Below are positions 25,517-34,327 of a stretch of 64,000 bases of DNA, one piece after another. The notes under the pieces were generated by a model. The model saw only the letters and a program-made list of their open reading frames with translations, did not search any database and was not told the DNA's origin. The first letter of the stretch is position 1; each line of letters begins with the position of its first letter. The stretch comes from Thermococcus camini (GTDB lineage Archaea > Methanobacteriota_B > Thermococci > Thermococcales > Thermococcaceae), in assembly GCF_904067545.1 (NCBI RefSeq), contig NZ_LR881183.1, positions 1,740,277-1,804,276 on the forward strand, in the 5' to 3' direction. Made by a program: the position numbers and the translations under genes.

Positions 25517-27681
25517 CCCCTTTTCTTCCAGATTATCAGAGCCGCCCCGAGCAGGAGAGCCGCGAGGAGGTAGGGAAGAGGGTTCTTTCCAACTGGTCTG
25601 TGGATTATTGTCGTTGTTGGCATCGTCGGGGCTGTTTCGGTGGCATGGGGTTCCTCCCGCAGAACCACCACCGTGGAGTTCACGAAGCCGTAGAGCTTCA
25701 CCCCAAGGGGCCTGAGCTCACCCCAGTAGGGGCCCTCGTAGAGCTCCACGGAGAAAGCAGCCCCTTTGGGGAGCGGGGCGACGGTGAAGTAGTAGCCCGT
25801 TGAGGACCTGAGCAGGGGTCTTGGCTCGGCAAGCTCTGATAGGTTGCCTTTAATCCAGAGGTTCGCCCTGGAGAGGTTCACGGAACTGGCGTTGAGTGAT
25901 ATTAATGCAGGAACGTCATTTCCCGAATAGTAGCGGAGCTTAGCAACGTTGCTGGCCTTTCCACCCGTCTCCACCACCACGTCAAGCCAAGCCTTTCCGG
26001 TATTTATTGCTGGAACCTCAACCAGTATCTCTGTTGAGTTCCAGGAGAGAACCCTCGCTTCAACGCCGCCGATGGTAACCCTTCCACCGCTTCCAAAGCC
26101 GGCCCCGGCTATGAGGATTTCCTGGCCGGGTCTTGCGGTGTAGGGGGTTAAGGAACCTATTAAAGGCTCCCCCTGCTCGCGCTCAATGTGGAAGACGTAG
26201 AAGCTGTTTCTCGGCAGTTCTACCGTCGCTTTGCCTTTCTCAACCACCATCTCTGCTCCGTAGAGGACATCTACATAAGTTCCGTCGGGCCAGTCGATGT
26301 TGATGCTGAGCTCCGCCGGCGAGCCCTTGTTCATCACAACCAGAAGTCTGTGCGCTCCAAAGGTTCTCTCGAAGGCCCAGACCGAGTAGTTTGCGTAAAG
26401 CGTTTTAAAGTCTCCGAAAGCCAGGGCATCGTTGGTCTTTCTCAGCTCAGCTAAAGTTCTGATTATCCTTGCCGCTTCCGTGGTGTTGTTGAAGGCCATC
26501 ATAGGCCTGTTGTAGGGGTCGCCCTTTCCGTCTTTGCTCACCAGATAGCTCTCGTCGCCGTAGTATATCACCGGGATCCCTGGCAGGGTCATCGTCAGTG
26601 CCAGTGCCATGTGGAAGCGCTCTACGGTGTCTTCCCTCCTCGCCCCGTTGAGGAAGCGGATTAGGTCGTGGCTGTCGAGGAAGTTCAGTTGCTTGTTTGG
26701 ATAGAGGAAACGGGAGTAATAGTCCTCAAGCGTTCTGGAGAGCGTCTCAAGGCTTCCCACGAAGCCAAAGGTTTTCACTATATCGGCCCTTATCGGTATG
26801 TTCAGAACCGGCGAGACATTGGAGTAGCGGTAGAGCTCGTATAAATCGTCGCTCCTTTCCGGCGAGAGCGAGTAGTACTCCCCGTAGATTAAGAGGGGTC
26901 TCTCAGAGTAGAGGCGGAGGTAAAAGGTCTCAAGCCAGCCGAGCTCCATGTGCTTGACGGCGTCGATCCTGAAGCCGCAGGCGCCCGAATTGGCAAAGAG
27001 CATCGCCCCCTCGGTGAGATAGGAATCGACCCAGGGGTTGAGCTGGTTGAAGTCTGCTAAACCGTAGAGGTTGGCGTACTTGAGGGGGATTCCAGACCAG
27101 GTGAAAATGTTGCCGTTGTGGTGGTAGATGTCCTCTCTTATGCCCGTTATCGGGTTCACCGTGGCGTTCTTGGTGTCCTCAAAGTAGTCAGTGATTTTGG
27201 TCCCGTTGTCGTAGAGCGCTCCAAACTCACCGTCGGTTGATGGGTTTGAGTGGTTGGGGACGTAATCAACCACGATGCATATTCCCCTCTTTCTGGCCTC
27301 CTCTACCAGCTTAAGGAAGTCCTTCCAGGTTCCGAAGTGCTCCTCTATGCGTTTGTAGTCCCTCGTCCAGTAGCCGTGGTAGGGGGCGGAGCCGTGTGCC
27401 ATCCTGTTTATGTTGTCGTTGAGCGGGGAGACCCATATCATGGAGACGCCGAGGCTCGCTATGTAGTCGAGCTTTTCCGTTAGTCCCTCTATGTCCCCGC
27501 CCCAGTAGAGGCGGTAGTTGGTGTGGGTCGGGTCATAAAAGGGCTCGTTGTTGCTCTGGTTCCCATCGTAGAAGCGGTCAACCATGATTTGATAGACGAC
27601 GCCCCTTTCAGGGACCTGGTAGGCACCCACCAGCGGTATCAGGAGCAGCAGAATGACAGCCGCAGCCAGTGCTCTCCTCAC
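25513..27681 (-). CDS. GH13 cyclodextrin glucanotransferase/alpha-amylase-like enzyme, membrane anchored
   Basis: 722 residues. A signal peptide (1-21, ...LLLLIPLVGA) leads to a GH13 barrel. Catalytic motifs are GFRIDAVKHM (nucleophile Asp), LIYGEYYS (acid Glu) and FLDSHD (third Asp). ANLYGLADFNQ matches the CGTase aromatic-loop area. A beta-sandwich follows, then a TIG/IPT domain (PLIGSLTPYTARPGQEILIA), and a last beta domain in place of CBM20. A Thr/Pro spacer, one helix and KKRG end the protein, so it stays on the cell surface. The start is GTG 27681 with GGTGAT upstream. Starch or maltodextrin conversion outside the cell is likely; transferase versus hydrolase activity is unsettled. Confidence 0.88.
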   Translation of the reverse strand: MRRALAAAVILLLLIPLVGAYQVPERGVVYQIMVDRFYDGNQSNNEPFYDPTHTNYRLYWGGDIEGLTEKLDYIASLGVSMIWVSPLNDNINRMAHGSAPYHGYWTRDYKRIEEHFGTWKDFLKLVEEARKRGICIVVDYVPNHSNPSTDGEFGALYDNGTKITDYFEDTKNATVNPITGIREDIYHHNGNIFTWSGIPLKYANLYGLADFNQLNPWVDSYLTEGAMLFANSGACGFRIDAVKHMELGWLETFYLRLYSERPLLIYGEYYSLSPERSDDLYELYRYSNVSPVLNIPIRADIVKTFGFVGSLETLSRTLEDYYSRFLYPNKQLNFLDSHDLIRFLNGARREDTVERFHMALALTMTLPGIPVIYYGDESYLVSKDGKGDPYNRPMMAFNNTTEAARIIRTLAELRKTNDALAFGDFKTLYANYSVWAFERTFGAHRLLVVMNKGSPAELSINIDWPDGTYVDVLYGAEMVVEKGKATVELPRNSFYVFHIEREQGEPLIGSLTPYTARPGQEILIAGAGFGSGGRVTIGGVEARVLSWNSTEILVEVPAINTGKAWLDVVVETGGKASNVAKLRYYSGNDVPALISLNASSVNLSRANLWIKGNLSELAEPRPLLRSSTGYYFTVAPLPKGAAFSVELYEGPYWGELRPLGVKLYGFVNSTVVVLREEPHATETAPTMPTTTIIHRPVGKNPLPYLLAALLLGAALIIWKKRG

Positions 27682-27727
27682 AGTATCACCAGAAGTGATA
27701 AGAAATGGGGGCTTAAAAATTTTCACA

Positions 27728-28390
27728 TCAAGCCCGCGAGATGTCCTTGAAGCCCAGGGAAATGCGGGAACCAACAAGAGAGCTGTTGGCGGCCTTGATA
27801 ACCTCAAGCCGGTACTTGCCACCCCCAAAATTCCAGTGAAGAACGGTACTGGCAGTTTCCTCGAAGAGAGGGAGCAGCTCCGGGGAGTACCTCTCCATAA
27901 TGTCCCGGTTAAGGAAGTACAGCGCCACGCGGCTCTTCTTCCCGACGAAGGTCGAGATGTTGCGGATCAGCCGTATAACCTCGTGCCGCTCAAGGGCGAT
28001 AAAGAGCTTGTGGATCCCGAGGACGGGGTTAAAAACAACCTCCTCCGGGACTATCTTCTCGTAGATCTCATCGTAGTACCTGAAGTCCAGGGAGTATTTG
28101 TCCACCTCCACCCTTCCAAAGATGTTTCCGATGTCTCTGCTCCCCCCAATCTTTATGACCGGAGCGTTCCTGAGGCCCTCAAGCTCCAGTCCCATTAAAT
28201 CCAGGCGGATGATGCTCTCCGCGAAGGCATCCGAGATGTCGTCGATTATGAGAGGTGTTCTCCTGCCCCTGCCCCTGCGGCAGATCAGGTAGAGGAGAAG
28301 CTCGGGGGAAGAAACCGCACTGTACTCAATGAGGACTGTCTCACCGGGTCTGAGCCCGAAGAGAACCTGATCCACGGCATGAGCGCCCAT
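27728..28390 (-). CDS. DUF257 family protein (Thermococcales-specific)
   Basis: 220 residues: PGETVLIEYSAVSSPELLLY at the start, LIIDDISDAFAESI near 47, and a regular alternation of strands and helices. This matches DUF257, a KaiC/RecA-like fold without an intact Walker A motif, found in multiple copies in Pyrococcus and Thermococcus. The function is unknown. ATG 28390 follows GGTGATATAACA and CTTTTATAC upstream is a fitting TATA box. Confidence 0.8.
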   Translation of the reverse strand: MGAHAVDQVLFGLRPGETVLIEYSAVSSPELLLYLICRRGRGRRTPLIIDDISDAFAESIIRLDLMGLELEGLRNAPVIKIGGSRDIGNIFGRVEVDKYSLDFRYYDEIYEKIVPEEVVFNPVLGIHKLFIALERHEVIRLIRNISTFVGKKSRVALYFLNRDIMERYSPELLPLFEETASTVLHWNFGGGKYRLEVIKAANSSLVGSRISLGFKDISRA

Positions 28391-28454
28391 TGTTATATCA
28401 CCGGATACATTTTACAATGGCAAAGTATAAAAGGTTACCGCGGCGGCCACTGTT

Positions 28455-29744
28455 TTACACTATTCTAGCCACCGTCAGGACTCTCGGGGAGACAAAGGAA
28501 CCCCTGCGAACCGTTTCATGTCCAACGGCGAGGATTGACCTCAGAACCTCGAAGGCGTTTCCCACAAGCATGTTGTCCCTGAAGGGCTGAAGCTCCCCGT
28601 TCCTCACGACGTATCCCAGCTCAACCGTCAGTGAGAAGTCACCGCTGACGGGGTTGGCGGTGTGCTCGCCGAAGACCTTCTTAACCACAACCCCCTCGAA
28701 GTCGCGGAGGCTCTCCCTCCCAGGTTCGACCAGCAGGTTGCTCGTCCCTATGTGGGGCATTGTTCTGAAGTCCCGAACCGCGTTTCCAGTGCTCTCCATA
28801 CCAAGGAAAGAGGCGTACGTGTGGTCAAGAAGGAAGGATTTCAGCACACCCTCCTCAACGAGAACAGTCCTCCTGGAGGGGGTCCCCTCACCGTCGAAGG
28901 AGTAGCTCCCAGGGAGACCCTCGATCGATGGGTCATCGATGAGGGTAAGCCCCTCGGCGGCCGCGGGCTCACCGGGCCTGGAGAACCTGCTCCTGCCAAA
29001 GTAAACGCTGTCGCCGTAGAGGTTCTCGAGCAGGATCCCCAGGATCGCCCCAAATGCCTCGGGCTCAAGAACCAGTTCGCCGGAATATCCGTCGAGCTTT
29101 CCGGCGGCGCCGCTCAGCTCCGCCTCCTCAATGGCAAGAGTTACAGCCCACTCGAGCTCCTCAAAGGGCTGAAGAGAGCGGTACGACTGATAGTATGAGC
29201 CGGTTCCCGCTCTCCCGCCCTCCTTGACCGCGTAGGCGGAAACACTCATCCCAGTGGAGCGCTCCTCGAGGAAAACACCGTTCGAGTTCGCAACGCCGTA
29301 GGTGTTGACGCCGAAAGCCAGCGAGCCGGAGAGGGTAATTCCCTCGCCCTTAAGCTCGACCATCCTGGACGCAAAGTCGCCCGCGAGGGCGTAGGCGTCT
29401 TCAAAGGGAATCTCGTCGATGAGCCTGTCGTAGAGTCCACCGACGGGGCGCGGCTTTTCCCCGGAGGGAAATCCCGCGAAGGGCACCTCACTTATCCTCG
29501 CAAGCTTTATCGTTCTTTTCACAAAGTTTTCAAGCGTTTTGCGGTCGTGGTTCAGGCCGGTTATGTAGGAGAAGCCGAGTTTGCCCCTGTAGCCGATGCG
29601 GAGGCCTATCCCCGAATGGAACTTTCTCTGGGAGCGCTCAAGTCTCTCGCGCTCTATCCTGAAGGAGCCTCCCCTGCCCCTCTCCCAGTAAAGCTCCCAC
29701 TCCACGTTCTCGCGCTCGAGGATTCCAATAAGTTCATCTATCAT
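28455..29744 (-). CDS. tldE: TldE/PmbA-type metallopeptidase subunit
   Basis: 429 residues of the TldD/TldE family, without the zinc-binding HExxxH helix, so the TldE (PmbA) type. GLRIGYRGKLGFSYITGL near residue 47, DDPSIEGLPGSYSFDGEG and a conserved R-rich segment near 285, and RTMPHIGTSNLLVEPG near 326 are typical. With TldD it forms a protease that acts on unfolded or modified peptides. It is separated from tldD by a ferritin-like gene in the same orientation. Confidence 0.9.
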   Translation of the reverse strand: MIDELIGILERENVEWELYWERGRGGSFRIERERLERSQRKFHSGIGLRIGYRGKLGFSYITGLNHDRKTLENFVKRTIKLARISEVPFAGFPSGEKPRPVGGLYDRLIDEIPFEDAYALAGDFASRMVELKGEGITLSGSLAFGVNTYGVANSNGVFLEERSTGMSVSAYAVKEGGRAGTGSYYQSYRSLQPFEELEWAVTLAIEEAELSGAAGKLDGYSGELVLEPEAFGAILGILLENLYGDSVYFGRSRFSRPGEPAAAEGLTLIDDPSIEGLPGSYSFDGEGTPSRRTVLVEEGVLKSFLLDHTYASFLGMESTGNAVRDFRTMPHIGTSNLLVEPGRESLRDFEGVVVKKVFGEHTANPVSGDFSLTVELGYVVRNGELQPFRDNMLVGNAFEVLRSILAVGHETVRRGSFVSPRVLTVARIV

Positions 29745-29789
29745 CGGTTCACCGGGGAGAGTTCGAAGGGGAATTTAAAAGGTATTCTG

Positions 29790-30275
29790 CTACTCTCCAA
29801 TGACCTCATTGTACAGCCGGAGGAGCCGCTCGTAGGCGTTTTCCTTTATTGCAGCCAGCTCCCCAAAGAGCGTCGCAACCCCCTCATCCCCCGCCATCCT
29901 CTGGAGCTTTCTGTAGATGTCCCTGCCTATTGCCTCGGAAATCAGGGCCAGCGCCAGGGCGTTTTCGACGTCCTCCACCCTCATCATCTCATCACACACC
30001 GGCAGGGTGTCCAGCGGAGGGGCATTGAACTCGAGGGGCTTCATACCGGGATAGAGCCTCTCGAACAGCTCAGACATCTGGACCGCGTGCTTCCTCTTCT
30101 CCCCCGCCAGCTGCAGGAACTCGTCGGCAAGCATTCCTTCAACGCGCTTGGCCAGCCACTCGTAGGTCTCGGCCCCACACCTCTCGTTGCATATGGCGTA
30201 GCTGAGGAGCTCGTACCCGTTCAGGTTCTTCAGCAGGATCTCCACATCCTGTATAATATCAACGTCTATCGCCAT
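29790..30275 (-). CDS. Ferritin-like (rubrerythrin-type) diiron protein
   Basis: 161 residues forming four helices. Candidate iron ligands are Glu in CNERCGAETYEWL, EKRKH, SEAIGRDIY and KENAYERL; the last position where His is usual is Tyr. No rubredoxin domain is attached. The role is likely peroxide or iron handling. ATG 30275 has GGTGAC 6 bases upstream; GTATATAC near 30307-30314 is a suitable TATA box, so it has its own promoter between tldD and tldE. Confidence 0.75.
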   Translation of the reverse strand: MAIDVDIIQDVEILLKNLNGYELLSYAICNERCGAETYEWLAKRVEGMLADEFLQLAGEKRKHAVQMSELFERLYPGMKPLEFNAPPLDTLPVCDEMMRVEDVENALALALISEAIGRDIYRKLQRMAGDEGVATLFGELAAIKENAYERLLRLYNEVIGE

Positions 30276-30359
30276 TTTCGTCACCATACATAAAATTGAA
30301 GGTTGATGTATATACGCTTTGCTTTCGGGTCTCGCGGATCCAAAACAGAAACCCATCCT

Positions 30360-31721
30360 TCAGCGAAGCCCACCCACCAGAGCCCTCGTGAGGACGTGCG
30401 GGCCGCCGTCGTCAACCGGAACCCACTGCCCCTTACCGCAGTAGCCCGGAAAATCGACCTTCAGGTCGTTCCCGATGGCGCGGATGTTTTTCAGGACGTC
30501 CAGTATGCTCCCGGACAGGGCCACGTCGCGAACCATCTCCTTTACCTCGCCGTTTTTAATTAGGTAGCCCTCCCTCGCGCCGAAGGTGAAGGTACCTCCT
30601 GCCGTATCAACCTCGCCGCCCTTGTCCCCGATCATGTAGAGGCCGTTCTTAACCTCCTCAACCATCTCCTCAAAGCTCCAGTCGCCGGGCTCAACGTAGG
30701 TGTTGCTCATCCTCACGAGGGGCTGATAGTTGTAGCCCTGCGCCCTCCCGTGGCCGTTCGGCTCGAGGTCAAGCAAAGCGCTCGTCTCGCGGTCGTTGAG
30801 GTAGTTCACGAGAATGCCGTCCCGGATTATCTCGACGCGCCTCGCCTTGATGCCCTCATCGTCGTACACGTAGGAGCCAAACCTGCCTGGCAGTGTCGGG
30901 TCGTCAACGACCGTAAGCCCCTCAACGGCTATTCTCTCCCCCAGTCTGCCCGCGAGTATGCTGTCGCCGTTCTTGACGGCGTCCGCCTCAGCGGCGTGAC
31001 CGAGTGCCTCGTGGATGAAGACTCCGGTAAGTTCCGGGTCCATTACCACATCGAACTCGCCCGAGGGTGGCGAGCGGGCGTGGAGGAGGGAGACGGCTTT
31101 TTCCTTAATTATGTCCGCCCATCGGGGGAAGTCTATCCCCTCCACCAGCTCCCAGCCAGCTGTTCCGCCAAAGCTCTTCCAGTAGCCCTGCATCTCGCCG
31201 TTCTCCCTGGCGGTGACCGAGAGGGCGATGCGAAGGCGAGGGGTCACCGTCTCTATCTCGCTTCCCAGGGAGTTGAAGTAGAAGGTCTCCTTGAGACCGT
31301 CCCCGTAGTGGACGCGCCTGCTTGAGATGGCATCCCCTCTCAGAAGGGAATCGATCTCCTTCACCAGGGCGAGCTTATCCTCGATGTCGACCTCCGTGAA
31401 GGGCTTTTTAACACCGATCACCGCCCTGTCCTTCACGGGGTCGCCCAGATAAATCTCCGATTTCCCTCTTGAGAGCCTCGCAATTTTCATCGCGGTTTTT
31501 ATAGCGTCCTCCGCCCGCCCCATGTCGTTCGCACTGGAGAAACCCCAGGCGCCGTTGAACGCCCTGACACCTATTCCCATCTCGGTGTTGAGGGAAAGCT
31601 CCTCCAGCTGGCCGTTCTGCATGCCGAGATGGGCGGCCGTGACACGGGTTATCCTGATCTCATAATATGGTATGCCGTAACGTCCCGCAAGTTCCTCGGC
31701 CTTTCTCACCAGTTCCTCCAT
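30360..31721 (-). CDS. tldD: TldD metallopeptidase
   Basis: 453 residues. The zinc motif HEALGHAAEAD (HExxxH) is at about 242, followed by VVDDPTLPGRFGSYVYDDEG and PLVRMSNTYVEPGD. TldD is the metal-bearing subunit of the TldD/E protease. ATG 31721 is chosen because of GGTGTG upstream; ATG 31739 lies close to the expected transcription start from the TATA box ATATAAAGG (31752-31760). Confidence 0.93.
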   Translation of the reverse strand: MEELVRKAEELAGRYGIPYYEIRITRVTAAHLGMQNGQLEELSLNTEMGIGVRAFNGAWGFSSANDMGRAEDAIKTAMKIARLSRGKSEIYLGDPVKDRAVIGVKKPFTEVDIEDKLALVKEIDSLLRGDAISSRRVHYGDGLKETFYFNSLGSEIETVTPRLRIALSVTARENGEMQGYWKSFGGTAGWELVEGIDFPRWADIIKEKAVSLLHARSPPSGEFDVVMDPELTGVFIHEALGHAAEADAVKNGDSILAGRLGERIAVEGLTVVDDPTLPGRFGSYVYDDEGIKARRVEIIRDGILVNYLNDRETSALLDLEPNGHGRAQGYNYQPLVRMSNTYVEPGDWSFEEMVEEVKNGLYMIGDKGGEVDTAGGTFTFGAREGYLIKNGEVKEMVRDVALSGSILDVLKNIRAIGNDLKVDFPGYCGKGQWVPVDDGGPHVLTRALVGGLR

Positions 31722-31791
31722 ACGCACACCGATGGACATAAAAGGGAGTTCCTTTATATGGGTTGTTATAGAGATCCGGTATAGATGGATG

Positions 31792-31803
31792 AACCATATG
31801 GTT
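31792..31803. promoter_or_regulatory. Perfect 12-bp palindrome at the promoter of the two-wHTH regulator
   Basis: AACCATATGGTT is a perfect dyad that runs into the TATA-like GGTTTAAGG (31800-31808), only about 15 bp before the ATG at 31817. Upstream, ATCC-GGTATAGAT-GGAT (31775-31791) is a second imperfect dyad. The arrangement suggests autoregulation. Confidence 0.45.
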
Positions 31804-31816
31804 TAAGGGTTGGTTT

Positions 31817-32326
31817 ATGGAGAGGCGTAAAGAGATACTCGAAACTATCACGGACAAGCCGGGGATAACCTTCCGGGAGCTGGCAAGGGAGCTCGGAATA
31901 GGCATAGGCGACCTGCAGTATCATCTCCGGAAACTCGAGAAAGAGGGCAGGGTATTCTCAAAGAAAACCGGCAAGAGGCGCTACCTGTTCCCAAGGGGAT
32001 TCGAGGAGAAGGCGCAGAGGCTGCTCATAGCAATATCAACGGAGACACGGAGGAAGATTCTCCTGCTCCTCATGGAGGGGCCGAAGAACCAGAAGGAGAT
32101 GGCGGGGAGCCTTGGACTCAGCCAGCCGACGGTGAGCTATCACATGAACGAACTGATAAAGCTCGGCGTCGTGACCGCGGAGAAGGAAAGCAGGAGCGTC
32201 ATATACACCCTCTCTTACGACCCCGAGCTGATAGCAAGGCTGATAAAGGAGTACCGGCCGAGCCTGTGGGATAAGCTGGCAGACAACCTGATAGACCTGC
32301 TGACGAGCGTGGGTGATGGAGAATGA
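31817..32326 (+). CDS. Transcriptional regulator with two tandem winged helix domains
   Basis: 169 residues. The first winged helix covers about 1-60 (TFRELARELGIGIGDLQYHL), the second about 68-140 (NQKEMAGSLGLSQPTVSYHM). Both are ArsR/MarR-like, and two-winged-helix regulators of this build are frequent in archaea. No sensor domain is present. The adjacent membrane protein starts inside its stop codon (ATGATGG), so the pair probably works as a regulator with a membrane-bound signal partner. Confidence 0.88.
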   Translation: MERRKEILETITDKPGITFRELARELGIGIGDLQYHLRKLEKEGRVFSKKTGKRRYLFPRGFEEKAQRLLIAISTETRRKILLLLMEGPKNQKEMAGSLGLSQPTVSYHMNELIKLGVVTAEKESRSVIYTLSYDPELIARLIKEYRPSLWDKLADNLIDLLTSVGDGE

Positions 32327-32577
32327 TGGAAACCCTACTCGCTATTACGGCACTGATCCTTGCGCTGACACTGGCGGGGATCTCGTTCATCGCGTACAGG
32401 AAGAGCCATCTGCGCCCTGCAATGTACCTGATGATAGCCTTCCTCCTGCTGGCGATCAAAAAGACGATAGAGACCGCCAAACTGGCGGCGTGGATAGAGC
32501 GGGACGTGGGGCTGGTGGTGAGTTCTCTGGAGGTGGTCGTTCTGGCCCTGCTGGTGCTCTCGCTCTGGAGGCGCTAA
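32323..32577 (+). CDS. Small three-helix membrane protein coupled to the wHTH regulator
   Basis: 84 residues that are mostly hydrophobic: helices at about 3-24, 32-50 and 60-80, joined by short loops with KSHLRP and ERDVG. It overlaps the regulator by four bases, a layout repeated in archaeal regulator/membrane pairs. It ends on the convergent Usp gene's stop. No enzymatic motif is visible. Confidence 0.75.
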   Translation: MMETLLAITALILALTLAGISFIAYRKSHLRPAMYLMIAFLLLAIKKTIETAKLAAWIERDVGLVVSSLEVVVLALLVLSLWRR

Positions 32578-33023
32578 CGAACCACCATGGCAGGAGGGCC
32601 TATGAGACCCACTACCTCCTCAAGGAGGCTCCCTATCCTCGTTTTTCCGCTCCTGCCGTAGGCGCCCATGACGACCAGACTGTAGCGACCGGAGTTGGCC
32701 TCTTCGAGGATCTTTTCCTTGGCGGAACCCTCGACTATCCTGAAGGAGCAGTTCACGCCCTCCTCCTGACAGAGCTCCAGAAGGTTCGTCATCAGGTGCT
32801 TGATGCTCCTCTTCATGTCGTTCCATATCTCCTCCTCAAACCTCTCGACCTCCGAGAGGTTCTCGCTGAACATTCCCAGGTTGAAGGCCATGGCCCTGGC
32901 TTCCCTCCTGTCCAGGACCGAGAAGAGTATGACCTTTCCCCTCTTCTTCTTGGCTATGGCGATGGCGTGGAGAGCAGCCTTCTGGCTCCACTTCGAACCA
33001 TCAACGAGGACGAGTATCCGCAT
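32574..33023 (-). CDS. Universal stress protein (UspA family)
   Basis: 149 residues. [20 protein letters not shown] opens the fold, and the C-terminal ATP loop reads VVMGAYGRSGKTRIGS, two residues shorter than the usual G-2X-G-9X-G(S/T). It probably binds a nucleotide. It is the last gene of an operon behind a 12-13-helix transporter and another Usp-like gene, 4 bp after the transporter stop, so it likely modulates that transporter. Confidence 0.9.
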   Translation of the reverse strand: MRILVLVDGSKWSQKAALHAIAIAKKKRGKVILFSVLDRREARAMAFNLGMFSENLSEVERFEEEIWNDMKRSIKHLMTNLLELCQEEGVNCSFRIVEGSAKEKILEEANSGRYSLVVMGAYGRSGKTRIGSLLEEVVGLIGPPAMVVR

Positions 33024-33027
33024 GACA

Positions 33028-34314
33028 TCACACCCCTATGTATCTTATCCAGAGCAACCCCATTCCAATGGCAACGGTAACGAACATTATAACGAGCCCA
33101 ACCTTGAGGAAGTCCATAAACGTTATCCGAACTCCCTCTCTGCCCGCGATACCGATGACGACCACGTTGGCGCTCGCACCTATTGCGGTTCCGTTGCCGC
33201 CGAGGCAGGCTCCGAGGGAGAGGGCCCACCAGAGCGGGTAAACGTTCATCGAACTCCCCATTGCCTTTATGAGGGGTATCATCGCCGCTGTGAGAGGGAT
33301 ATTGTCCACTACGGCGGAGGAAACCGCGGAAAACCAGGTTATTATAATCAGCGCCTCGCCGGTGTTCCCGATATACCCCAGTATCCAGCGGGCAACCCCG
33401 TCGATGATGCCGGTCTCCACGAGGGCACCAACGAGTATGAAGAGGCCCATGAAGAAGAATATCGCCGTCCACTCGACCTTTTCGAGGATCTCCTCAGGAT
33501 CCATCCCGCTCCACAGGAGGAGAACGGAGGCGCCGGTGAGGGCAACCACTGCGGGCTCAATCCCCAGCCGATCGTGGATGAAAAAGAGCATGACCACGCC
33601 GAGTATAACCGCCACGGACTTCTTAAAAAGTGAGTAGTCCCTTATGGCATCTCTCTCATCGAGCTCACCAATGGTTGAGAGTATCCTGTCCCTCTTGGCG
33701 TCGCTGATCCTCATGGCGTTCCGGTAGACCAGGTATATTATCCCGAGGGAGGTGAATAGGTCAACGAGCGCTATCGGCCCCATGTTGAGGAGGAACTCGT
33801 TGAAGCTCAGCCCGGCCGCGGAGCCTATCATTATGTTAGGGGGATCCCCAATGAGGGTGGCGGTTCCGCCGATGTTGGAGGCGAAAACCTCTGCCAGGAG
33901 AAACGGGACGGGATTGATGTCCATCAGGCGCGTTATGTAGAGGAGCATCGGGGTCAACAGCAGGACGGTCGTAACGTTGTCAAGAACCGAGCTTATGACG
34001 GCGGTGACGACGGAGAACAGCAGGAGAACCTTCATAGGACTCCCCCTGGCAAACTTGGCGGTCTTTATGGCTATGAACTCGAAGAGACCGCTCTCCTTGG
34101 CGGTGTTGACGATTATCATCATACCGATGAGGAGGAAGAGCGTGTCGAGGTCGAGGTGTTCGGGAAGCGCTTCCCACGGCACTATGCCGAGGAATAACAC
34201 AACGGCCGCACCAAAGAGGGCCGCAACCGTTCTGTGAACCCTCTCGCTGATTATCATGGCGTATGTTATCAGGAACACTGCTACGGCTATTCCTGCTGCG
34301 ATGGTCTGCTCCAT
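33028..34314 (-). CDS. Ion transporter of the ArsB/NhaD (P-permease) superfamily
   Basis: 428 residues with about 11-12 membrane helices. Signature pieces are DNVTTVLLLTPM near 115, GGTATLIGDPPNIMIGSAAG near 150 and the repeat copy VDNIPLTAAMIPLIKA then LGGNGTAIGASANVV near 380. Members export arsenite or exchange Na+/H+. ATG 34314 follows GGTGATGACC; GTG 34323 and ATG 34320 are alternatives. Flanked by two Usp-type genes in one operon, which is unusual and points to nucleotide-controlled transport. The ion cannot be assigned. Confidence 0.88.
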   Translation of the reverse strand: MEQTIAAGIAVAVFLITYAMIISERVHRTVAALFGAAVVLFLGIVPWEALPEHLDLDTLFLLIGMMIIVNTAKESGLFEFIAIKTAKFARGSPMKVLLLFSVVTAVISSVLDNVTTVLLLTPMLLYITRLMDINPVPFLLAEVFASNIGGTATLIGDPPNIMIGSAAGLSFNEFLLNMGPIALVDLFTSLGIIYLVYRNAMRISDAKRDRILSTIGELDERDAIRDYSLFKKSVAVILGVVMLFFIHDRLGIEPAVVALTGASVLLLWSGMDPEEILEKVEWTAIFFFMGLFILVGALVETGIIDGVARWILGYIGNTGEALIIITWFSAVSSAVVDNIPLTAAMIPLIKAMGSSMNVYPLWWALSLGACLGGNGTAIGASANVVVIGIAGREGVRITFMDFLKVGLVIMFVTVAIGMGLLWIRYIGV

Positions 34315-34327
34315 GGTCATCACCCAA

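Noticed and set aside
32313-33080. 255-codon plus-strand frame over the small membrane gene and the Usp gene
   Set aside because: Antisense or out of frame to three supported genes; no start signals and no recognisable fold.
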